Below, piece after piece: positions 1-5,862 of a stretch of DNA of 13,278 bases; positions within the stretch are counted from its first letter, which is position 1, and every line of letters starts with the position of its first letter. The notes beneath the pieces were generated by a model. That model saw nothing but the letters and a program-made list of their open reading frames with translations. It had not been told where the DNA came from and made no database searches. The position numbers were made by a program, and so were the translations under genes. Source of the DNA: Burkholderiales bacterium (lineage in GTDB: Bacteria; Pseudomonadota; Gammaproteobacteria; Burkholderiales; Burkholderiaceae); contig CANBUA010000119.1 in the NCBI GenBank assembly GCA_947372535.1, forward strand, positions 1-13,278, in the 5' to 3' direction.

Positions 1-148
1 CGACGATGGGCACATAGTCCATCGGATCGAAGACCACGGACATGTGTGGTGTGGGCAGCGGTGTGGGCGTCGGGGCGGGGCAAGGGACCATGCAGAGGTG
101 GATGTCCACCCCCATCTGAGGGTCGCCGTGTTTGGCCGCTGGCATCAT
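1..148 (-). CDS. PAAR-domain protein, N-terminal fragment (runs off left edge)
   Basis: Reading the minus strand from ATG at 148-146 gives 49 codons with no stop before the window edge. It begins MMPAAKHGD, continues through IHLCMVPCPAP and PTPLPTPH, and reaches VVFDPMDYVPIV. This order (AAKHGD, then a short hydrophobic stretch, a Pro-rich PTPLPHP-type segment, then FDPMDYVPI) is the N-terminus typical of the PAAR-like proteins found beside Rhs and other type VI secretion effectors. In that family the PAAR domain forms a small cone that caps the VgrG spike and carries effectors. A weak AGGA lies about 11 bases before the tandem ATGs, so either Met could start translation. It is divergent from the kinase gene and on the same strand as the Rhs gene at the other end. 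Only the first third or so is present, so metal ligands and any C-terminal effector domain cannot be judged. Confidence 0.82.
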   Translation of the reverse strand, partial: MMPAAKHGDPQMGVDIHLCMVPCPAPTPTPLPTPHMSVVFDPMDYVPIV

Positions 149-344
149 GGGCGGGTGATTCCTGACGTAGGTTGAAGACGGTGGTTCGCCGATCAAGGCG
201 TGCCCATCCGAGGGTGGATGCGGCCGGCCCTATTTTGACCCAGTGCCAGCCCCAGGCAATCCCTTGTATCGATTCTGCGCCGACGCTCGGGAGCAGCACT
301 GCTATCCTCGACCTCATGCTCGCTTCTGGGACTGGCCGGCCACC
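149..344. promoter_or_regulatory. Divergent intergenic region between the PAAR gene and the kinase gene
   Basis: These 196 bases separate two divergently transcribed genes, so promoters for both are expected here. I could not find a convincing sigma-70 pair. TTGACC at 235-240 resembles a -35 element, but the nearest AT-rich hexamer, TTGTAT at 264-269, is 23 bases away, which is too far. No clear inverted repeat or strong ribosome binding site was seen before the kinase ATG. Confidence 0.35.
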
Positions 345-2012
345 ATGACGCCCCCGCTTGACGATGATGACCACGACCGCACGGTGATCCGCCCGGCTTC
401 TGCCGCTGCAGCGGCCGGTGCGACCATGACCACGCGGACGACACCGGCTGCAGACAACGCCGACGATGACGACCATGCGTTGCCCGTGGGCACCCTGCTG
501 GGCGAGTTCGAATTGACCGGCAAGCTGGGCGAGGGCGGTTTCAGCATCGTCTACCTGGCGCGCGACCAGTCGTTGGGTCGCATGGTGGCGCTCAAGGAGT
601 ACATGCCCTCGTCCATCGCCTCGCGCAAGGGGCAGACCCAGGTCAACCCGCGGTCCGAGCGGCACCGCGACACCTTCGAGGCCGGCCTGCGCAGCTTCAT
701 CAACGAGGCGCAGTTGCTGGCGCAGTACGACCACGCCTCGCTGGTCAAGGTGCACCGGTTCTGGGAGGCCAACGGCACCGCTTACATGATCATGCCCTTC
801 TACGAGGGCGTGACGCTCAAGGACACGGTGCGGGCCATGGCCGAGCCGCCCGACGAGGCCTGGCTGCTGCGCATGTTGAACTCGCTGACCGAAGCACTGG
901 TCGTCATCCATGCCGACCAGTGCTATCACCGCGACATCGCGCCCGACAACGTCATCCTGCTGGCGCGCACCAACAAACCCTTGCTGCTGGACTTTGGCGC
1001 GGCGCGGCGGGTGATCAGCGACATGACGCAGGCGCTCACCGTCATCCTCAAGCCGGGTTACGCCCCCGTGGAGCAGTACGCCGAAGTGCCGGGCATGAAA
1101 CAAGGCCCCTGGACTGACGTCTATGCGCTGGCCGCCACGGTGTATTGGTGCATCGCCGGCAAGCCGCCACCGCCTGCGGTCGGCCGCATGTTGAGCGACA
1201 CTCATCAGCCGCTGGCCGAGGTGGGCGCGGGTCTTTATTCACAGGCCTTCCTGGCGGCGGTGGACCGGGCCCTGGTGGTGTTGCCGGATCAGCGTACCCA
1301 GACCATCGAGGCCTTCCGCCAGGACCTTGGGCTCGATGACGAACAAGGTGAGCCCATCCCCTTGGCCGATGTGCCGCGCACCCAGGGGCCGCGCACAGTG
1401 GCCAAGACCTTGCCGCCTAAGGCGATGCCAGGTGCCACACCGTCGGCCATGCGACCCATGCCTGCCGTTGCGCCATCGTCGCCTGTGACCAATGGCGCCT
1501 TGGGTGGCAAGCGGGGCATGGCCATCGCGGCCGCGGTGGCTGTCTTGGCTTTGGGCGGCGGCACGGTGTGGTGGATGCAAAGGCCGGCGGCGGTGTCAAA
1601 CCAGCCGGCGGCCAACGCGCCACCCGCTGCGGTGACGGCGCCTTCCTCCGTGGCAACACCTGCCGTGCAGCCCGCGCCAACGGCATCTCCCACGCCAACA
1701 GTGGATGCCGTGAAGTCTGTGCCACCACCGGCCTCATCCCCTGTGGCCACCGCGCCTGAACCGGTGGTGGTGTCCACGCCCGCACCGACCCCCGCACCCG
1801 TCACGGCGCCACCGCAAGCCGCTGTCTCCGCGCGACCCAAAGCGCCGCGTGAGCGGACCCAGACCGGCGATCAAGCCCCACCGAAGCGGGCGGCGGCCAC
1901 CACGCGCGCCAGTGGCAATGAGGCTGAATGCGCCACCCTTTTGCAACGCATCTCCCTGGGCGAAGCATCACCCGAGTTGATCAGCCGGCTCAAGCAACTC
2001 CACTGCGGTTGA
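345..2012 (+). CDS. Membrane-anchored serine/threonine protein kinase
   Basis: A 555-residue Hanks-type kinase counted from ATG 345; an in-frame GTG at 243 would add 34 unlikely residues. The N-terminus is acidic (DDDDH at 6-10, DDDDH near 40-44). The kinase domain spans about 54-330: Gly-rich loop GEGGFS 62-67, ATP-binding Lys84 in VALKEY, helix-C Glu121, catalytic HRD 195-197 with Asn202, DFG 216-218, an APE-like APVEQY 240-245, and TDVYALA 257-263. The HRDxKxxN lysine is replaced by Ala199. One membrane segment lies at about 391-411 after GGKR, which places the kinase in the cytoplasm and a Pro/Ala/Thr-rich tail of about 110 residues outside. The tail ends in a short conserved-looking block with Cys529 and Cys554. 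Kinases of this build occur near type VI secretion genes and other envelope operons. The substrate is unknown; nearby candidates are the envelope operon or the PAAR/Rhs machinery. Confidence 0.9.
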   Translation: MTPPLDDDDHDRTVIRPASAAAAAGATMTTRTTPAADNADDDDHALPVGTLLGEFELTGKLGEGGFSIVYLARDQSLGRMVALKEYMPSSIASRKGQTQVNPRSERHRDTFEAGLRSFINEAQLLAQYDHASLVKVHRFWEANGTAYMIMPFYEGVTLKDTVRAMAEPPDEAWLLRMLNSLTEALVVIHADQCYHRDIAPDNVILLARTNKPLLLDFGAARRVISDMTQALTVILKPGYAPVEQYAEVPGMKQGPWTDVYALAATVYWCIAGKPPPPAVGRMLSDTHQPLAEVGAGLYSQAFLAAVDRALVVLPDQRTQTIEAFRQDLGLDDEQGEPIPLADVPRTQGPRTVAKTLPPKAMPGATPSAMRPMPAVAPSSPVTNGALGGKRGMAIAAAVAVLALGGGTVWWMQRPAAVSNQPAANAPPAAVTAPSSVATPAVQPAPTASPTPTVDAVKSVPPPASSPVATAPEPVVVSTPAPTPAPVTAPPQAAVSARPKAPRERTQTGDQAPPKRAAATTRASGNEAECATLLQRISLGEASPELISRLKQLHCG

Positions 2013-2063
2013 TCAGGACGCAAGTCAAAACCAAGGCGTGTGACCATCCCTAGAACGTGGTCG

Positions 2064-2083
2064 GCCTCTGGTGCGTCAGAGGC
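2064..2083 (+). terminator. Hairpin after the kinase gene, possible terminator or attenuator without a T run
   Basis: GCCTCTG (2064-2070) and CAGAGGC (2077-2083) form a perfect 7-base-pair stem with a six-base loop, 52 bases after the kinase stop. No T tract follows, so it is not a standard intrinsic terminator. It may weaken read-through from the kinase gene into the five-gene operon, or have no role. Confidence 0.3.
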
Positions 2084-2189
2084 GCCTGGGGTGCTAGCAT
2101 GCCGAGACCCCTTGGACGGGGCACGCATGCCATGGGCCACGCAGTCGTCAGCGCCCTGACAATCAACTACCAGTGTTGGATCCTGAACC

Positions 2190-2194
2190 GGGAG
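2190..2194 (+). promoter_or_regulatory. Ribosome binding site of the dihaem-motif lipoprotein gene
   Basis: GGGAG sits seven bases before ATG 2202, and the reading frame from this ATG opens directly with a good lipoprotein signal peptide. This fixes the start. Confidence 0.6.
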
Positions 2195-2201
2195 TGTTGG
2201 G

Positions 2202-4490
2202 ATGTCTCAGTTGTTGGCCGGTCGGTCCCTTCGTCGTCTGGCACCCTGGATCGGCGCCTGCTTGGCGCTGTCGTTGTTGAGCAGTTGCGGCGGGGGCGGT
2301 GGCTCCAAGCGCGACAGCGGCCCTGAAAAAACCAACCTGCGCGTCGAGGCGGTTGACCTGGATGGCGACACACTCAGTTACCAATGGCGTGTCACGGGCG
2401 GCACGGTCGAAAACCGCAATGCGCCCGAGACCGTGTGGACCATGCCCGATGGCCCCGGCCTGCACTTTGCCTACGTCACGATCAGCGATGGACGCGGTGG
2501 TTACGTCGAGCAGCAATACGCCGTCTCGTCCGATGCCTTGAACACCCAGGCGGCCCAGCCGGCGGCCTTGACCATGACGCCGCCGACCGTGGCTGGTAGT
2601 GACGAGTTCGATGGCGCCTCGGTGCGTCTGCGCGTCCGTGCTGGTGGCAACACGGCGTTCGCGCCAACGTCCGGCACGCCCGCACTGCGTTACGTCTACC
2701 TGCCCGATGTGCAGGTGCGCATCGTGCGCGCTGGCACCACGGACCAGGTCTTCGCCGGCACCACCGACCTGGCCGGTGAAGTGGTCGCGCCCCGCCTGCC
2801 CGCCGGTCAGAACTACGACGTGCTGTGCACCAGTGTGCAAGGCGCCGCCTTGCGCACCACCGGTTCTGCCGAAACGCCGCCAGTCACTTGCGGCAGCATC
2901 TCGGGCAACAGCGAAGGCCAGACCTTGACGCTGTCGGTCGTGCCACCGTCGGCCCGCAACCTGCGCCTGTTCGGGCACATCGGCCTGAGCGATGGCGGCG
3001 CCTGTGGCTGGCAGAGCGAGTTCTTCGGCATCCAGACCTCGGCCACCGTGCAGGTGCTGCTTGACGACAACACCGCAGCCACCACGCCGATCCGGGTCAA
3101 CCGTTTTGGCGACTACGCCCTGGATGCCGCCGTGCCTTTGCAAGCCACACTCAAACTGCGCGTGCGCTGCGACGGCGCCAGCACTGACGTGGGCGTGACC
3201 CGGCCCGGCGGCGGCTACCTCGCCACTGCGCTGACCGAACAATCGCAGCTGCTGACGAACCAAAGGCCGCAGCTTCGCAAGATGGTGGCCTCTGGCCCCG
3301 ATGGCAATGTGCGTGGCCAGATGGTCTTGCCGCTGGCCAATGCCTATTCGCAGCAACTGCCTGGCGCGCCGCAGTTCCTGACCTACAAGGGCCAGGACAC
3401 GCGCTTGAGCGCCTGCCAGTACTACCGCGCCTTTGGGGCGGTGAGCGGCTGTGATCCCCAAGGCCGCATGATCGATCCCATCACGCTGGACGACTGGAAG
3501 CGCGAGCACAAGTTCAAGCCCTACGACGGCGGCCAGGTGCAGGTTGATGCCACCTACGTCAACGAGCGCGACCTCAACCTGGTGCGCCGCATGTCGGCCA
3601 CCAAGAGCTCGGCCAACAAGGTGGCTTTCTATGTCTGCAACAGCCCCGGCCCGGAAGGCCACAGCCAGCGCGAAACCGACCGCGTGATCGACACCGGCCT
3701 GGCCGATGAGAAGCGCGTGGCTTGCGTGGCCATGGAGTATTCGCCCACGCCCGGTCGCAGCGGCGGTCAAGCCTTCACCAAGTTCCTGACCTTTGGGCCC
3801 GATGGCCGCCTGCTGCCCTCCATCAACCTCGATGGCCGCGGCGAGAAATACATGCCTGGTGCGTGCGTGGCCTGCCATGGCGGCGCGTCCTACCAGGGGC
3901 GCTTTCCTGAAACGGGCAACCCATCGCCCGACATGAAGTCCACCTTCCTGCCGTTCGACACGGGCAACTACCTGTTCTCGACCCGCGCCGAGTTGACCGA
4001 GGCCTTGCAGTCCGCGTCCATCCGCAAGCTCAATGACCTGGTGCTGGACACCCAGCCGACGCCCGCCACCCAGGCCCTGATCCAGGGCTGGTACCAAGCC
4101 GATCCGCTGCACCAGGACAAGCAGCATGTGCCGGCCGTCTGGGCTTCTTTCGACCCGACCACGCAAGGCATCAGTGCCACGGTGGCCGATTCCAGCCGCT
4201 TTTACCGCCAGGTGGTGGGCACCTCCTGCCGCACCTGCCACGTCGCCATGCGCGAGACCTACAACTGGGATTCGGGCAGTGGCTTTCCTCGCTTGATGAA
4301 CTACCGCAACAGCGCCCACATCTGCGGCGGCGGGGCGGATGTGCACGTGAACGCCTCCATGCCCAATGCCTTGATTTCGCGCGATCTGCTCCAGGAACAA
4401 ATCGGTCAGGACGCGTCGCTGGCCGCGCTGATGCAGGCCTTCCTGGGCTGCTCGGCGCCCACGACCGATCCTGTCTACCCCAAACGCTGA
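2202..4490 (+). CDS. Predicted lipoprotein with PKD-like domain and two CxxCH haem motifs
   Basis: A 762-residue exported protein. Residues 1-29 form a lipoprotein signal peptide: RSLRR, a hydrophobic core, then the lipobox LSSC with Cys29, followed by a poly-Gly spacer. No Asp follows the Cys, so the outer membrane is the likely location. Residues about 44-111 look like a PKD/Ig-type fold (LDGDTLSYQW, then ISDGRGG). Around 150-215 there is a segment like carboxypeptidase-regulatory domains (TDLAGEVVAP). The C-terminal half holds two c-type haem motifs, C555-VAC-H559 and C676-RTC-H680, each in a cytochrome-like context (MPGACVACHGG; GTSCRTCH). Several further Cys residues lie between and before them. 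I do not recognise a named family. A surface or periplasmic dihaem electron carrier, or a redox enzyme, is the best inference. Its stop is 18 bases before the next gene, so they are probably cotranscribed. Confidence 0.82.
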   Translation: MSQLLAGRSLRRLAPWIGACLALSLLSSCGGGGGSKRDSGPEKTNLRVEAVDLDGDTLSYQWRVTGGTVENRNAPETVWTMPDGPGLHFAYVTISDGRGGYVEQQYAVSSDALNTQAAQPAALTMTPPTVAGSDEFDGASVRLRVRAGGNTAFAPTSGTPALRYVYLPDVQVRIVRAGTTDQVFAGTTDLAGEVVAPRLPAGQNYDVLCTSVQGAALRTTGSAETPPVTCGSISGNSEGQTLTLSVVPPSARNLRLFGHIGLSDGGACGWQSEFFGIQTSATVQVLLDDNTAATTPIRVNRFGDYALDAAVPLQATLKLRVRCDGASTDVGVTRPGGGYLATALTEQSQLLTNQRPQLRKMVASGPDGNVRGQMVLPLANAYSQQLPGAPQFLTYKGQDTRLSACQYYRAFGAVSGCDPQGRMIDPITLDDWKREHKFKPYDGGQVQVDATYVNERDLNLVRRMSATKSSANKVAFYVCNSPGPEGHSQRETDRVIDTGLADEKRVACVAMEYSPTPGRSGGQAFTKFLTFGPDGRLLPSINLDGRGEKYMPGACVACHGGASYQGRFPETGNPSPDMKSTFLPFDTGNYLFSTRAELTEALQSASIRKLNDLVLDTQPTPATQALIQGWYQADPLHQDKQHVPAVWASFDPTTQGISATVADSSRFYRQVVGTSCRTCHVAMRETYNWDSGSGFPRLMNYRNSAHICGGGADVHVNASMPNALISRDLLQEQIGQDASLAALMQAFLGCSAPTTDPVYPKR

Positions 4491-4497
4491 GACGACC

Positions 4498-4502
4498 AGG
4501 AG
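4498..4502 (+). promoter_or_regulatory. Ribosome binding site of the OmpA-like lipoprotein gene
   Basis: AGGAG lies six bases before ATG 4509. A second in-frame ATG at 4515 would be too far from it, so 4509 is preferred. The site lies in the 18-base gap after the preceding stop codon. Confidence 0.65.
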
Positions 4503-4508
4503 ACCACC

Positions 4509-5831
4509 ATGACCATGACTCGACACCTTCCACGCATCCCATGTTTTGTGGCGACCGTGATCGGCACGCTGGTGTTGGCCGCTTGCGGTCAGGCCCAGGC
4601 GCCCGTCAGTGCGGCCCCGTCCGGCCAGACCGTGGGCGCCGTCGCTGCCGCGCCGCGTGTCACCGCCGCTGCACCGGCACCCGCACCCCACGCCACCCGT
4701 CACATGGACCCGGCGGACATGGTCGCGCCCGATCCCGTCAACTTCGAAGACGCCGTCAAACGCGCGGGTGCGCAGTTGTTCGAATCGGCCCGTGCCGAGA
4801 TCGGCGACGAGCCCCGCCCCGTCGTCATCGACCCCTTGATCGACGCCAACACCGGCGCGCAGACGGTCAGCACCGCCAAGATGGGCCAGCAGCTCGAAGG
4901 CATCCTCAAGCAACAGAAAAAAGCGGGCTGGTCGATCAAGCCGCTGACGCGCGAAACCCTGGCCGCCGGCCCCCTGCTGCTGATCGGCACGCTCACGCCC
5001 GTCACCGTCGAGCGCTCGGTGGACAAGCAGCCCGATGCCTTCCGCATCTGGCTCACGCTGATCGACCTGCGCACCAACCGGGTCGTGGCCAAGCAGCTGG
5101 ACCGGGCCACCGTGGGTTCCGTCAATGCCGAGCCACTGCCCTTCTACCGAGACAGTCCGACCTGGCACAAGGACAAGACCGTGCTGGGCTACATCAACTC
5201 CTGCCAGAAGGACACGCGAATCGGCGATCCGGCCCAGGATGATTACCTGGCCCGTCTGCCCGCTGCTGCTGTCATCAACGAGGCGATGATGGCCTACAAC
5301 CAAGGCAAGGTGCCGGCCGCCAACAAGCTCTACCGCGAGGCTCAGGGCATCGCCGATGCCGGTGATCTGCGTGTGCTCAATGGCCTGTACCTGACCAGCT
5401 GGCAACTGGGCCAACGCGACGAGGCCAAGGATGCTTTTGGCAAGCTCGTGGCCTCGGGCCTGGAAGCCAAGCGCCTGCCCATGAAGCTGCTGTTCAAGGC
5501 CGGCGGCACCTCTTTCAACGAAACCGGTGACCTGGCCACCCAGTACCAGCTCTGGCTGGCCACCATGGCCAGTGAAGCCGGCAAGGTGCCCGCCTGTGTG
5601 CGGGTCGTGGGCCACACCAGCCGCACGGGCAGCGCCAGCGTCAACGAGAAGCTTTCCAAGCGCCGGGCCGAGGCCGTGGCCCGCCTGTTGGAAGATCGAA
5701 ACCGCAGCCTGTCCACGCGACTGAGCGTGGCGGGCGTGGGCTCGCGCGAGGCCCTGGTGGGCCTGGGCACGGACGATCAGCGTGATGCGCTGGACCGCCG
5801 CGTCGAGTTCCGCGTGGTCGATTGCATCTGA
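4509..5831 (+). CDS. OmpA-family lipoprotein with N-terminal CsgG/LpoB-like region
   Basis: A 440-residue protein with a lipoprotein signal peptide ending in LAAC (Cys26) and an Ala/Pro-rich linker to about residue 65. Residues about 75-215 (VVIDPLIDANTGAQ, LLLIGTLTP, FRIWLTLIDLRTNRVVA) recall the periplasmic CsgG/FlgO/LpoB-type fold; this is by eye and uncertain. Residues about 250-320 look TPR-like (a paired-helix stretch with AYNQGKVPAANKLYREA and LGQRDEAKDAF). The C-terminal 90 residues are an OmpA-like peptidoglycan-binding domain: GHTSRTGS 368-375, then SKRRAEAVARLL, GVGSREAL, and a DRRVEFRV ending. The expected role is to tie the outer membrane to the cell wall, perhaps as a scaffold for the products of the neighbouring genes. 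It is followed after 31 bases by the next gene of the operon. Confidence 0.88.
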   Translation: MTMTRHLPRIPCFVATVIGTLVLAACGQAQAPVSAAPSGQTVGAVAAAPRVTAAAPAPAPHATRHMDPADMVAPDPVNFEDAVKRAGAQLFESARAEIGDEPRPVVIDPLIDANTGAQTVSTAKMGQQLEGILKQQKKAGWSIKPLTRETLAAGPLLLIGTLTPVTVERSVDKQPDAFRIWLTLIDLRTNRVVAKQLDRATVGSVNAEPLPFYRDSPTWHKDKTVLGYINSCQKDTRIGDPAQDDYLARLPAAAVINEAMMAYNQGKVPAANKLYREAQGIADAGDLRVLNGLYLTSWQLGQRDEAKDAFGKLVASGLEAKRLPMKLLFKAGGTSFNETGDLATQYQLWLATMASEAGKVPACVRVVGHTSRTGSASVNEKLSKRRAEAVARLLEDRNRSLSTRLSVAGVGSREALVGLGTDDQRDALDRRVEFRVVDCI

Positions 5832-5851
5832 GTGGCAGCTGGTGATTGAAC

Positions 5852-5856
5852 GGGAG
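5852..5856 (+). promoter_or_regulatory. Ribosome binding site that sets the start of the JDVT-CTERM protein gene
   Basis: GGGAG lies six bases before ATG 5863. The frame is open upstream to an ATG at 5782, but that start lies within the OmpA-like gene and would place 27 residues before the signal peptide. The site therefore supports 5863. Confidence 0.6.
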
Positions 5857-5862
5857 CAGGCA

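Noticed and set aside
97..110. Palindrome GGTGGA-TG-TCCACC
   Set aside because: It lies within the coding part of the PAAR gene and has a two-base loop; most likely chance in GC-rich coding DNA.
235..269. Possible promoter TTGACC (235-240) with TTGTAT (264-269)
   Set aside because: The spacer is 23 bases, too long for a sigma-70 promoter, and the second hexamer is a poor -10 match.
243..344. Upstream extension of the kinase from a GTG at 243
   Set aside because: The added 34 residues look like translated non-coding sequence and no ribosome binding site favours that GTG.
5782..5862. Upstream start of the JDVT-CTERM protein
   Set aside because: It overlaps the end of the OmpA-like gene and would bury the signal peptide. 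ATG 5863 has a good GGGAG in front.
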